A DNA stretch of 41,435 nt from Planctomycetia bacterium (lineage in GTDB: Bacteria > Planctomycetota > Planctomycetia > Pirellulales > S012-138). The stretch covers positions 1-41,435 of the forward strand of contig JACOUI010000143.1 in the NCBI GenBank assembly GCA_016177915.1, read 5' to 3'. The notes below the pieces were generated by a model, which made no database searches, was not told the origin of the DNA, and saw only the letters and a program-made list of their open reading frames with translations. This document shows positions 15,926-24,687 of this stretch, piece by piece (the first letter of the stretch is position 1; the number at the start of each line of letters is the position of its first letter). Both the position numbers and the translations under genes were made by a program.

Positions 15926-16677
15926 TCGTCGCGCAGGCTCCTGCCGGTGAGCTTGAGAAAGACCTCTTCCAGATTGCCCGAGGCGACGCCCGCCTCGCCG
16001 GCCAGGTCCTGCGGCGAGCCGAGGGCGATAATGCGCCCCTCGTTCATGATCGCCACGCGGTCGCACAGCTTCTGGGCCTCTTCCATGTAGTGCGTCGTGT
16101 AGATGAGCGTGCGGCCGCCCTTGCGCAGCGCTTCCAGCGACTCGAACATGTGGTTCCGCGACTGCGGGTCGACGCCGACGGTCGGTTCGTCCAACAGCAG
16201 CAACTCCGGCTGGTGCAGGTCGCCGGCCGCGATGTTGAGCCTGCGCTTCATGCCGCCGGAATATTTGCTGACGCGGTCGCCGGCGCGATCGACCAGGCCG
16301 GAGACTTCCAGTCCGGATTTCACGGCGCGGGCCAGCGCATCGCCCGCGAGGCCCGCCAGCCGGCCGAAGAACATCAGGTTCTCGCGCCCCGAGAGCCCTT
16401 CGTAAATCGCCAGCTCCTGGGGGACAATTCCCAGGCGGCGGCGGTCTGCGGTGCGGCGGGCGGGGGTGAAGGGCGCGCCGCCGAAGCGCATCTCGCCCCG
16501 CCAATCGCCCAGCAGGCCGGCGATGCAGGCGATGGTGGTCGTCTTGCCGGCGCCGTTGGGACCCAAGAAGCCGAAGATCTCTCCCCGGCGGATGTCGAAC
16601 GAAATGGCGTCCACGGCGACGCGCGAGCCATAGGCGTAACGTAGGCCGGCGACGGAGAGCAGGACGTTGTCGATCAT
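15922..16677 (-). CDS. ABC transporter ATP-binding protein
   Basis: 251 residues, with all nucleotide-binding motifs intact: Walker A GPNGAGKTT, Q-loop VPQE, signature YSGGMKRRL, Walker B LLLLDEPTVGVD and H-loop YTTHYMEEA. It belongs to the CcmA-like multidrug/exporter class that pairs with ABC-2 permeases, and its permease overlaps it by four bases. The frame is open further upstream but only through a palindromic repeat (translating as PPKGGTP). The ATG at 16677 gives the family's normal length. There is no purine-rich ribosome site: the repeat touches the start codon. Confidence 0.92.
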   Translation of the reverse strand: MIDNVLLSVAGLRYAYGSRVAVDAISFDIRRGEIFGFLGPNGAGKTTTIACIAGLLGDWRGEMRFGGAPFTPARRTADRRRLGIVPQELAIYEGLSGRENLMFFGRLAGLAGDALARAVKSGLEVSGLVDRAGDRVSKYSGGMKRRLNIAAGDLHQPELLLLDEPTVGVDPQSRNHMFESLEALRKGGRTLIYTTHYMEEAQKLCDRVAIMNEGRIIALGSPQDLAGEAGVASGNLEEVFLKLTGRSLRDE

Positions 16678-16680
16678 CGT

Positions 16681-16745
16681 TGGAGTCCCGCCTTTAGGCG
16701 GTCGACGTTTGTGCGTGGAAGACCGCCTGAAGGCGGTACTCCAAC
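16681..16745. repeat. Inverted pair of GGAGTCCCGCC repeats filling the lpxK-ABC gap
   Basis: The unit at 16681-16702 (TGGAGTCCCGCC then TTTAGGCGGT) faces an inverted partner at 16722-16745 (ACCGCCTGAAGGCGG then TACTCCAAC). The element begins three bases from the ATPase start codon and its last base is the first base of the lpxK stop complement, so the whole intergenic gap is repeat. Same family as 11403-11514. Confidence 0.85.
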
Positions 16746-17881
16746 TACGACGGGACCTCGCGCGACGGGCTGCTATTGGCCTGAATTGTATTCGATTCGC
16801 GGCTGCCATTATTGGCCGCCGGAACGTGCTTTACCAGCAGCGCTTCCAATCCAGCCTGCCCAGTCGTGATCGACAGGTCGATTTGCAATGCCCACAAAGT
16901 GGCATTGCCCAACCGGTCGGCGCGGATTTTGACGAAGTCCTTGCGCGTGCACACGGCCAGGTCGGCGGAGCATTCTCGTGCGGCTTGTGCCAGCGCGGCG
17001 ATGTCCTCGCGCACGTAGGCGTGGTGGTCTGGAAACTCGCGGAACGCGGCCACCTCGGCCCCGAGCGATTGAAGCGTGCTGCGGAAGGCGCCGGGATTGC
17101 CGATCCCGCAGAAGGCCAATACGCGCTTTCCCCGCACGTCGGCCGGCGGGCGCGCCTCGCCGGCGGAATTCACAAGGGCCTCGGGCGCGTGACTAGCCTC
17201 GACCCACACGGCATTTGGAGCATAGCGCCGCACCCGCGCGCGGATTTCCTCACGCCGGGCCGGCTCGATTGCGTCGGCGCGCGACAAGACCACGACGTGC
17301 GCCCTCCGCAGCGACGAGACCGGCTCGCGCAACAGGCCGCGCGGCAACAAATGCCCGAAGCCAAACGGCTCGGTGGCATCCAGGAGCACGATATCCAGGT
17401 CGCGCCGCAATCGGCGGTGTTGGAAGCCGTCGTCGAGCAGGACCAATTGACACTGGAACTCCTCGATCGCGGCCTGTGCGCCGGCGACGCGATCGGGATT
17501 TTGCATTTGGGGCACGTCGGGCAGGCGCAGCTCCAGCTCCATCGCCTCGTCGTTCCGCTGGCCCTCTTCGGCGCCGTAGCCGCGGCTCACGACGGCCACG
17601 CGCACGCCGCGCCGCCGGTACCACCGCGCCAGCAAGGCGACCATCGGCGTCTTGCCGGTGCCGCCGACCGTCAGGTTGCCCACGGAAACGACGGGAACGG
17701 CGACTTTCTGCGATTTCGACGCGGAACGGTCGTGCCGCCAATTGCGCCACCCAACGACGACGCGATAGGGAAGCTCGCCCAGCGACAAAAGTCCCCGCAA
17801 CAGCGCGGCGCGCAGTCCGCGACGCTGGCCGCTGAGCAGTTCGCACAGGTCCGAGGCGGGACGGCGCTTGAAAAGGACCAT
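16745..17881 (-). CDS. lpxK: Tetraacyldisaccharide 4'-kinase
   Basis: 378 residues. Phosphorylates the 4' position of the lipid A precursor at the inner membrane. Visible: the P-loop SVGNLTVGGTGKTP (66-79), RVAVVSRGYG, LVLLDDGFQHRRLRRDLDIVLLD (read as DDGFQHRRL) and the C-terminal DFVKI motif. The N-terminal helix (about 23-45) is the membrane-associating part. The last 25 residues (NNGSRESNTIQANSS) are a polar tail beyond the family's usual end. Its presence shows that the organism makes a lipid A-like molecule. It follows the MsbA-like gene by 45 bases, the same order as msbA-lpxK in proteobacteria. Confidence 0.93.
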   Translation of the reverse strand: MVLFKRRPASDLCELLSGQRRGLRAALLRGLLSLGELPYRVVVGWRNWRHDRSASKSQKVAVPVVSVGNLTVGGTGKTPMVALLARWYRRRGVRVAVVSRGYGAEEGQRNDEAMELELRLPDVPQMQNPDRVAGAQAAIEEFQCQLVLLDDGFQHRRLRRDLDIVLLDATEPFGFGHLLPRGLLREPVSSLRRAHVVVLSRADAIEPARREEIRARVRRYAPNAVWVEASHAPEALVNSAGEARPPADVRGKRVLAFCGIGNPGAFRSTLQSLGAEVAAFREFPDHHAYVREDIAALAQAARECSADLAVCTRKDFVKIRADRLGNATLWALQIDLSITTGQAGLEALLVKHVPAANNGSRESNTIQANSSPSREVPS

Positions 17882-17926
17882 CCGTGATAGGTTATCGGGC
17901 GGAGCGGGCCTGGGAAGAGCACACTT

Positions 17927-19927
17927 CTAGCCGGCCTGCCGCGACGGCACGACGCAGGGTCCCTGGCCGTACTCGTTGAAGCGCAGGTACAGCACGTGGC
18001 GGTAGAGGTCGTTTTGCTGGACGAGGTCGGCGTGCGGTCCCTCGGCGCGGAGCGAGCCCTCGTGGAAGAAGAGGACGCGGTCGGCCGTGCGGAGCGTGGC
18101 CAGGCGCGTGGCCAGGATCAAGAGCGCCCGGTTCTCGCCGGCCGCGGCCAGCGCCTGATCGACCAGCGCCTCGGCGGCCGGGTCGATCTCCTCCCACGGC
18201 TCCTCGACGATCAACAGCGCCGGGTCGCGCAGCACCGCCCGCGCCAGCCCGATCCGCAGCGCCTCGCTGGGGTCGAGCCACAGGCCGTGACGGCCGACGG
18301 GCGTGGCCAGGCCCTGCGGCAGGCGCTGGATGAAATCGTATGCCTGCACGAGCCGGGCGGCGCGGATCACGTCGTCTTCCGTGTAGCGCGTTTCGCCGCA
18401 GGCGATGTTCTCCGCCACGGTGGCGGAAAAGAGCAGCCCCTTTTGCAGGACGAGCGCCGTCTGCCGGCGGAGCGAGGTGAACGTGGCGTCGCGCACGTCT
18501 TGCCCGTCCCACAGCACCCGGCCGGACGTGGGATCGGCGAACCGGGCGACCAGCGCCGCCAGGGCCGGCAGCGCGCGGTCGTCCGTCGACAGGACGGCCA
18601 CGCGCCCGCGCAGCGGCAGCGCCAGGCTGACCTGATCAAGGAGGCGGTGGCTGGCCTTGTCGCGGAGCGTGACGTTTTCAAACTGCACTTGCCGCGCGAG
18701 GCGCGGCAGGTGGATGGCCGAGGGCGACTGGCCGACGTCGGGCACGCGGTCGAGGTAGCGGAAGACGGCGGCGGCCGCCGCTTCCCCGCGGTCCAACACC
18801 GCCTGCAGCGAGGCGATCTGCTGCAAAGGCAACCAGAGGGCGCATAGCGACGACGCAAAGAGCGCCGCCTCGAACATGCCGATCCGCTGCGACGCCACGT
18901 TGATCCCCAGAAGAGCAAGCAGGGCGACGGCCACCGCCAGCACGGCCAGTTGCAAGAAGAGGCGGCTTGCTGTCCCGGCTTGGCGCCATTCCGTCGCCTG
19001 CTGCGTGTGGCGCTGGGAGGTTTCCAGAAACGGCGCGCCCGGGGCGTCCTCCAGCAGGTAGCCGCTGATGACGTGCACGTGCGCCAGGCCGTCGAGCAGC
19101 GTGTCCATCTGCAAAGCGGCGCGGTCGCCCAGAATCGCCCGCTGCCGCCGGGCGCGGGCCGCCTGCGAAGCGGCCACGTACCACAACAGGCCGGCCGACA
19201 ACAGCGCGGTCAGCGCCAGCCAGACGTGGCTTCCCAGGGCGGCGGCCACGAGCAAGGCCAGAAGCAGCGGCGCCTGGGGAAGGGTCTTCCAGCGGCGCGC
19301 CAGCGCGTAGCGCACCGATTCCGCGGCGCTGCCAAAAAGCTGCTCGGCGCCGGCGACACCGGGCGCCGCCAGATCCGAGCCTCCCAGCACGAACGCGTGA
19401 CGATGGATGTCGCGGCGCAGCGTGGCCGCCACGCCCACCGCAAATCGCTTGGCGCAGCGATCGAGCGCAAAGAGCGACGCCACGCAGGTCGCGCCGACAG
19501 CGAACAACATCAGCGACAACAGCAACAGGCAGGCGTCGGTCTGCGCGAAGGCGGGCATCGCGGCGCAGGCCCGTTGCGCTAGCCAGCCGGTCGCCCCCTG
19601 GCTGTGGGCGGCCAGCGGGGCCAGGCCGCGAGCGAGATACAAGCCGAAGGACGGGGCGCCTTCGTCCGGAGCGCCGGCCCAGGGCTGGACGGAATCCAGC
19701 TCGGAGCGACGAACGAGGAAGTCGCCGCGAGTGGCCAGAACGTCGATCGTGACGGCCAGCAACACCAAAAACACCAGCAGCGCCGCGGCCGAAAGGACCG
19801 ACCAGGACCAGACGGCGGCACGGCCGGGCGCGGGCAATCGCCCTGCGGCACGGGCCAGGGCGCCCCCGGCACTGGTTGAAAGCGACATCGGTCCCGAGGC
19901 GGTCGACGGCGACGAAGCGGCACTCAT
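17927..19927 (-). CDS. MsbA-like ABC exporter with a dead nucleotide-binding domain
   Basis: 666 residues in the half-size ABC exporter layout: about six membrane helices (60-400) and an NBD (about 414-655). Aligned to MsbA by eye, every catalytic motif is lost. Walker A is VLSTDDRALPAL (no Gly or Lys, about 446-454), the signature is LDPSEALRI (551-559), Walker B is LLIVEEP (Asp to Glu), and the H-loop His is Thr607 (LATRLATLRTAD). The Q-loop Gln and surrounding scaffold (FENVTL, LRRQTALVLQ, TVAENIACG, FIQRLPQGL) are kept, so the fold is conserved and the gene is not decaying. The start at 19927 follows GGGGGAGAGG. It lies 45 bases upstream of lpxK. It may pair with another ABC half or act without ATP. 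Confidence 0.85.
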   Translation of the reverse strand: MSAASSPSTASGPMSLSTSAGGALARAAGRLPAPGRAAVWSWSVLSAAALLVFLVLLAVTIDVLATRGDFLVRRSELDSVQPWAGAPDEGAPSFGLYLARGLAPLAAHSQGATGWLAQRACAAMPAFAQTDACLLLLSLMLFAVGATCVASLFALDRCAKRFAVGVAATLRRDIHRHAFVLGGSDLAAPGVAGAEQLFGSAAESVRYALARRWKTLPQAPLLLALLVAAALGSHVWLALTALLSAGLLWYVAASQAARARRQRAILGDRAALQMDTLLDGLAHVHVISGYLLEDAPGAPFLETSQRHTQQATEWRQAGTASRLFLQLAVLAVAVALLALLGINVASQRIGMFEAALFASSLCALWLPLQQIASLQAVLDRGEAAAAAVFRYLDRVPDVGQSPSAIHLPRLARQVQFENVTLRDKASHRLLDQVSLALPLRGRVAVLSTDDRALPALAALVARFADPTSGRVLWDGQDVRDATFTSLRRQTALVLQKGLLFSATVAENIACGETRYTEDDVIRAARLVQAYDFIQRLPQGLATPVGRHGLWLDPSEALRIGLARAVLRDPALLIVEEPWEEIDPAAEALVDQALAAAGENRALLILATRLATLRTADRVLFFHEGSLRAEGPHADLVQQNDLYRHVLYLRFNEYGQGPCVVPSRQAG

Positions 19928-20172
19928 AGACCTCTCCCCCTGCCGGCGATTGGCGCCGCGGCCGGCGCCCACCGCTCGACGGGATGCCCCCACTGCAAAC
20001 GACGGAGTGCAAAAGACAGGTTGCGCCCCCGGAAGACGCCCTGCCCGCGCTCCCTCCCCGACCGTTCAGCGTAATCCGGGCTTTCGCGTCGGGCCAGCTT
20101 TTTTGTCGGCGGCGGGAGACGGCTTGCCGAGCGCGTCGGCCGCGCCACGGCGAAAACAAAGCCCAACGCCGC

Positions 20173-21414
20173 CTACGCCAGGTCACGGTCCTCGAACAGC
20201 ACCAGCGCCCCGAGCAGGGCAAAAGTGCTGTAGACGACGCAATACAGGAGCGACACCAGGAGATAGTCCAACGTCACGGGCCGGCCGCTCATGATGGCCG
20301 GGCTCATGTTGAAATGTTCCAGGACGGGCAGCACGGTGGCCAGAAGCTGGCCCACGAAGGAGACGGTTTCGAGCTGCTGCTGCTTGGCGGCCGACTCGAC
20401 GATCACCGGCACGATGTGCCCGATCGCGTAGACGGCGAAGCAAATCATCAGGTTGGGGAGCATGGGGAGGCGCGTGGAGATGGTGACGCTGATGGCGATG
20501 AGGACGATGATCTGCATCATGGCCAGCGCCAGGCCGGGCGCGATCTGAATGACCTCCGCGCGGCAGTCCAGACTCCCCACGTCGAAGCGGCTGTTCTCGG
20601 CCGCGTCGTAGATGGTCTTGTAGGAGACCGTGCCCAGGAACACGAGGCCCAGCACGAACAAGAGCACGAGGATCGGGCCGATGACGCCCAGGAACTTGCC
20701 GAACACGAATTGCCGCCGGCCGACGGGCTTGGAGAGGAGGGTCAGGGCGGTGCGGCCTTCGATTTCGTCGGCCACGGAGACGCTCGACGTGAGCACGGCC
20801 AGCAGCATGGCGATGATCGTGATGATCGGCAGGCTCGTGTCCTTGAGCATCTTCACGTCTTCGCCGAAGGTGTTGAACGGCAGCCAGACGAAGATCAAGA
20901 GCAGGATGATCCCCACAACCAGCGCGAGCCAGAAAATCGGCTGCGCCAGGCACTCGCGCGTCGTGGCCATCGAAATGGCCGCCACCTTCGGGAAGCCGAA
21001 GTGGAGCACGAGGTAATAAACGAACAGGAGCAGGCACACGGCGGCCGAGGTGACGACGATGGTGCGGTCGATGGGATCGCTGCCGGAGACGTTCCAGACG
21101 AGTCCCAGCGCCGCTTTGCCCCAGGCCGTGAAGCCCGCGCGGCCGGGATTCAGCCCCCAGTAGGCCATGGCGATGCCGGCGACCGCCGGCAGGACGACGG
21201 CGTAGAACATCGGCTGCGCGACGCCGTCCAGGGCGACCTCGCTGAGCCGCCGGCCGCCCTTCGGCCAAGCCGCCGCCAGGATGCCGTACACCCCCAGCAC
21301 CAGCAGCAACGCCAGGCTGATGCCCAGGCAGATCAACCAGACGGGCTGCAGCCAGTCGGGCAGCAGGGACACGCCGACCACGGGAACGCCGACAACCGCC
21401 TGACCGAACGACAC
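20173..21414 (-). CDS. ABC-2 type transporter permease (no adjacent ATPase)
   Basis: 413 residues with about eight hydrophobic segments (such as LICLGISLALLLVLGVYG near the N-terminus, IFWLALVVGIILLLIFVWL, PIITIIAMLLAVLTSSVS and PILVLLFVLGLVFLG). The segment SVADEIEGRTALTLLSKPVGRRQFVFGKF is the cytoplasmic coupling region typical of ABC-2/NosY-like permeases (read as EIEGRTALTLLSKP). The GTG start at 21414 is supported by GGAG seven bases before it. No ATP-binding gene is adjacent; the upstream exporter has its own. It is separated by 245 gene-free bases from the pseudo-ABC gene. Confidence 0.82.
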   Translation of the reverse strand: MSFGQAVVGVPVVGVSLLPDWLQPVWLICLGISLALLLVLGVYGILAAAWPKGGRRLSEVALDGVAQPMFYAVVLPAVAGIAMAYWGLNPGRAGFTAWGKAALGLVWNVSGSDPIDRTIVVTSAAVCLLLFVYYLVLHFGFPKVAAISMATTRECLAQPIFWLALVVGIILLLIFVWLPFNTFGEDVKMLKDTSLPIITIIAMLLAVLTSSVSVADEIEGRTALTLLSKPVGRRQFVFGKFLGVIGPILVLLFVLGLVFLGTVSYKTIYDAAENSRFDVGSLDCRAEVIQIAPGLALAMMQIIVLIAISVTISTRLPMLPNLMICFAVYAIGHIVPVIVESAAKQQQLETVSFVGQLLATVLPVLEHFNMSPAIMSGRPVTLDYLLVSLLYCVVYSTFALLGALVLFEDRDLA

Positions 21415-21512
21415 AGATGGCTCCGTTTACGAGCGTCTGAAAAGATGCGCAAGGAAGGCCGCGGTCACTACGTTGGGAGCGGCCGTTGGGTTCGTTCGCC
21501 ATTCGACTCAAG

Positions 21513-21536
21513 GGCAGGCGGGCCGCCTACCCTACG
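21513..21536. repeat. Palindromic repeat AGGCGGGCCGCCT family, copy 1
   Basis: A 24-base unit with a palindromic core AGGCGG-G-CCGCCT. Its exact reverse complement occurs at 27120-27143, 5.6 kb away. Here it overlaps the acylphosphatase stop codon (21532-21534), so the last codon and stop of that gene lie within the repeat. Confidence 0.75.
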
Positions 21537-21813
21537 AGCCGAAATACCGCACATCGAATCCCTCAAACTCTCCCGTCGCCGGCAGCTTGAACTCGCTGGT
21601 CCCTTGAATGTACCGCCCCATGCGCCGGCGGACCGCGGCAAAAAACCCGTCCAGCTCGCCCGGTTCCCCTTCGGCGACGACCCGCACGCCCCCGTCGGGC
21701 AGATTGAGCACGTAGCCTGAGACCTTGAACCTGCCGGCCACGCTGCGGGTCGTGGCGCGGAAGCCGACGCCCTGCACGCAGCCGGTGTACTCGATTTGTC
21801 GCCGCTCAGCCAA
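21532..21813 (-). CDS. Acylphosphatase
   Basis: 93 residues, the usual length. Hydrolyses acyl phosphates in the cytoplasm. The catalytic Arg19 (CVQGVGFRATT) and Asn37 (GYVLNLPDGGV) are 18 residues apart, as in the family. GEPGELDGFFAAVRRRMG completes the fold. It overlaps the upstream small gene by eight bases and is probably translationally coupled to it. Confidence 0.93.
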   Translation of the reverse strand: MAERRQIEYTGCVQGVGFRATTRSVAGRFKVSGYVLNLPDGGVRVVAEGEPGELDGFFAAVRRRMGRYIQGTSEFKLPATGEFEGFDVRYFGS

Positions 21814-22102
21814 GCAGCACGTCCTCCAGCCGCGAAACGGCCACGACCTCCTGGCGGCGAACCCAGATCCGCTTGCGATTGGGATGCACGCCGTGCATCC
21901 GGCTGTCCAGCACGTATTTTTCGCGCGTGGAGGTCGTGTCCCTCAGGTCGTGGGCGTCGGCCTCCTCCAGGACCAGCGCGTCGCCGGACACGCCCGACAG
22001 CCGCCCCAGCACGACGAACGGGCTGCTCATGTCCAGGACGATCATCTGGCCGACCAGTTCTTCCATGGGGTCGGTCGATCGGACGTCGTTGGCCTGGGAC
22101 AC
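21806..22102 (-). CDS. Small conserved-looking hypothetical protein upstream of acylphosphatase
   Basis: 98 residues from the preferred GTG at 22102, which follows GGGGAG by seven bases; an ATG at 22183 is possible but has no ribosome site. The body is short beta strands: MIVLDMSSPFVVLGRLSG, ALVLEEADAHDLRDT, YVLDSRMHGV, RKRIWVRRQEVVAVSRL. This looks like a small barrel (Sm/PRC-like), but I cannot name the family. It overlaps the acylphosphatase start by eight bases. Probably cytoplasmic; function unknown. Confidence 0.65.
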   Translation of the reverse strand: MSQANDVRSTDPMEELVGQMIVLDMSSPFVVLGRLSGVSGDALVLEEADAHDLRDTTSTREKYVLDSRMHGVHPNRKRIWVRRQEVVAVSRLEDVLLG

Positions 22103-22393
22103 GGGCGTTCTCCCCAAGCGCGTGCGGCGGATGGGTGGACCTTGCGCGTTGCGCGTTGGAAATGGCGGCGACCGTTTCAGCATAATCGTTCACCGGCGCG
22201 CGGACAAGAAACCCGATCTTGGGGGCTTGGTGCCTTGTTCATCGCGCGTTAGAATAGCGGTGGAAGGCCCCACGCTGGGCGGCCTTTCCCCGGCAATGCC
22301 TGCCTCGTGACTCCCAAGGCGCGGAAACTCGAAGACTTGGGCTTCGCCGTCACGGAGAAGGAGCATTTTGCAAACACGCCGGGGAGCTAAGCA

Positions 22394-22573
22394 ATGGCAG
22401 AGTCAGGCATCCTGCCGGATCGCGTGCACGAACAGTCCAAGCGGCGCAGGGAACTCATCGCCCGGTTGCTGGAACTGGTCGACCGTCTGGGAAGGCACGA
22501 AAAGGAGCGGGAAGCAGTGCGCAAGGAACTGGACGCCATCATCGCCGAGCTGGCGATCCTGAATTCCCAATAG
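22394..22573 (+). CDS. Small coiled-coil protein (59 residues)
   Basis: An ATG at 22394 preceded by GGGGAG (22381-22386) at seven-base spacing opens a 59-codon frame ending at TAG 22571. The product begins MAESGILPDRVHEQSKRRRE. It continues as one amphipathic helix with leucines and isoleucines at heptad-like spacing (LIARLLELVDRL, VRKELDAIIAELAIL), rich in Arg, Lys and Glu. No signal peptide. The spacing, composition and ribosome site make it a credible gene despite its size. Its function is unknown; an adaptor or antitoxin-like role is conceivable. Confidence 0.6.
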   Translation: MAESGILPDRVHEQSKRRRELIARLLELVDRLGRHEKEREAVRKELDAIIAELAILNSQ

Positions 22574-22668
22574 CACAACACCGTCGAAGCGCGGCTCGCA
22601 TTGACCCGCACATGGGACCCACGTATCGTGAGCGTTGTCGCCACAATGACTCGCGCGCGGAGCCCCCC

Positions 22669-24540
22669 ATGCCGTGTTTCCCGCGGTCTCTCGGTGCGTT
22701 TGCCGTTGCCGTGCCGGCCATGGTGTTCGTCGTCGTTGCGGTTCCGCAAGACTCGCCCGCCCCCTTGTGTGCCCAGGAGGTCGTCAAGGCTCTTCGTCCG
22801 AGCGTTCACGAAGAAACGCATCTTCGCCGGCCCGTTGCCGTCGCACTGGCCGACAGCGGACCGTTGCTTCTGACGGCCAATCGCGAATCGGGCACGATTT
22901 CGGTCGTGGATGTTCCGGCGGGAAAGGTCGTCAGCGAAACGCGCGTCGGCCGGCGGCTTTCGGACCTGGCGATCATGCCTGGCGGCGGGCACGTCATCGC
23001 CATCGACGAACTGGACCATGAGCTGATCGTCGTCCGCCGCCCAGGTCGATCTTGGCGGGGGCAGCGGCTCTCGATGTTCCCCGAGACGAGCATCCAGGTC
23101 GCGCCGTATCCCGTCCAAGTGCGGCTGAATGCCGCTGGGACGCGAGCGTACGTGACGTCGCTCTGGTCGCAGCAGCTTACCATCGTCAAGATCGAGCCCT
23201 CGCGCCCTGGCGAAGTGCCGAGAATCGATCTGGCGGTCGCCGCCAAGATCGACCTGCCCTTTTCTCCGCGGATGCAAATTCTCGTCCGCGACGACACGAA
23301 GCTCATCGTGGCCGACGCCTTCGGCGGAAAGCTCGCCGTCCTCGACGCCGCCTCCGGCAAGCTCTTGCACGTGCGCGAGCTGCCGGCGCACAACATCCGC
23401 GGCCTGGCCGTTTCGGCCAGCGGCCGGAAGCTGCTCGTCTCGCACCAGATCCTCAACGACCTGGCCGAGACGACGCAAAACGACGTCCACTGGGGCGTGT
23501 TGATGACGAACATGCTCCGCTGGGTGGAGTTGGACCGGGTGCTGTCGCCCGACGCCGAGCTGATCGACGACAACCTGCTCAAGGGGAGCCACGTTCACCT
23601 GGCGGGCGACACCAGCGACGCCGGCGGCGATCCGGCCGCCGTGGCCGTCGCCAAAAATGGCATGGCCGTCGTCGCCCTGGGCGGCGTGAACCAGGTCGGC
23701 CTGGGTTTGGAAAAGGACTATCGCCTCGACCGCTTTCGCACCGGCCGGAGGCCCACGGCGGTGGCGATCTCGTCCGACGGCAGCCGGGCCTACCTGGCCA
23801 ACACGCTCTCCGACTCGATCACCGTCGTCGATCTCGAAAAACGCGCGCTGGCCGGCGAGATTTCGCTCGGCCCGCAGCCGGAGCTGTCGCTCGCCCAGCG
23901 CGGCGAGGTGCTCTTTTACAATGCCCGTCTGTCGCTCGACGGCTGGTTCAGTTGCCACAGTTGCCACACCGACGGCCACACGAACGGCCAGATGAACGAC
24001 AACCTGGGCGACGAGTCGTTCGGGGCGGCCAAGAAGGTGCTGTCGCTTTTGGGCGTCTCCGAGACGGCCCCCTACGCCTGGACCGGCAAAATGCCGGACC
24101 TCAAATCGCAAATCAGAAAGTCGATCCGCACGACGATGCAGGGGCGCGAGCGGGCGGACGAGGAGGTCGAGGCGCTGGCGGCGTTCATGGAAACGCTGCG
24201 CCCGCCGCCGCCGCTGGACGTCGCGCGCGGCACGCTGGACGCGGCGACCGTCGAGCGCGGCAAGGCCCTGTTCGAGAAGCTCGACTGCGCGTCGTGCCAC
24301 CGGGGGCCGACGTTCACCTCGGACGAGAGTTTCGACGTGGGCCTCGTGGATAAAAAGGGCAACCGCCAATTCAACCCGCCCTCGCTCCGCGGCGTGAGCC
24401 AGCGCGCGCCGTATTTTCACGACAACAGCGCGGCCACGCTGGAGGAGGTCTTTTCCAAGCACCGGCACATGTTGCCGGAGGGGAGGGTGGTGGAGGAGAA
24501 GGAGCTTTCGGACTTAGTCGGGTATTTGCGGAGCCTTTAG
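22669..24540 (+). CDS. Secreted beta-propeller / diheme cytochrome c protein
   Basis: 623 residues. Signal peptide from the ATG at 22669 (MPCFPRSLGAFAVAVPAMVF). A YVTN/NHL-like beta-propeller spans about 45-405 (PVAVALADSGPLLLTANRESG, AVAISSDGSRAYLANTLSDS). A MauG/peroxidase-like cytochrome domain follows, with two heme sites: CHSCH (in DGWFSCHSCHTDGH) and CASCH (in KLDCASCHRGP). The end carries the typical NPPSLRGVSQRAPYFHD stretch. It would work as a periplasmic redox protein; substrate unknown. An upstream in-frame ATG at 22612 gives a non-signal N-terminus, so 22669 is preferred. Confidence 0.85.
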   Translation: MPCFPRSLGAFAVAVPAMVFVVVAVPQDSPAPLCAQEVVKALRPSVHEETHLRRPVAVALADSGPLLLTANRESGTISVVDVPAGKVVSETRVGRRLSDLAIMPGGGHVIAIDELDHELIVVRRPGRSWRGQRLSMFPETSIQVAPYPVQVRLNAAGTRAYVTSLWSQQLTIVKIEPSRPGEVPRIDLAVAAKIDLPFSPRMQILVRDDTKLIVADAFGGKLAVLDAASGKLLHVRELPAHNIRGLAVSASGRKLLVSHQILNDLAETTQNDVHWGVLMTNMLRWVELDRVLSPDAELIDDNLLKGSHVHLAGDTSDAGGDPAAVAVAKNGMAVVALGGVNQVGLGLEKDYRLDRFRTGRRPTAVAISSDGSRAYLANTLSDSITVVDLEKRALAGEISLGPQPELSLAQRGEVLFYNARLSLDGWFSCHSCHTDGHTNGQMNDNLGDESFGAAKKVLSLLGVSETAPYAWTGKMPDLKSQIRKSIRTTMQGRERADEEVEALAAFMETLRPPPPLDVARGTLDAATVERGKALFEKLDCASCHRGPTFTSDESFDVGLVDKKGNRQFNPPSLRGVSQRAPYFHDNSAATLEEVFSKHRHMLPEGRVVEEKELSDLVGYLRSL

Positions 24541-24687
24541 GTCCCCCATCGAGCGCCATTCGTCGGACGAAACGGCTGCCCCCAGGGCAGTTGCTTTGTT
24601 GAAGATGCCAGGAGTTTGACGAGCGCTGTTTTCGTCGTAAATCGTTGTCTGTCAAGAAACGACCGCGGATTTGGTCGCCGTCAAAGT

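Noticed and set aside
22294-22393. Short GTG frame (VTPKARKLEDLGFAVTEKEH) just before the 59-residue coiled-coil gene
   Set aside because: Only about 27 codons, no clear ribosome site and no homology recognised; it may be a remnant but cannot be supported.
24541-24600. CTGCCC-CCA-GGGCAG hairpin (24576-24590) as terminator for the cytochrome-propeller gene
   Set aside because: Only six base pairs and no continuous T-run; not strong enough to list as a terminator.
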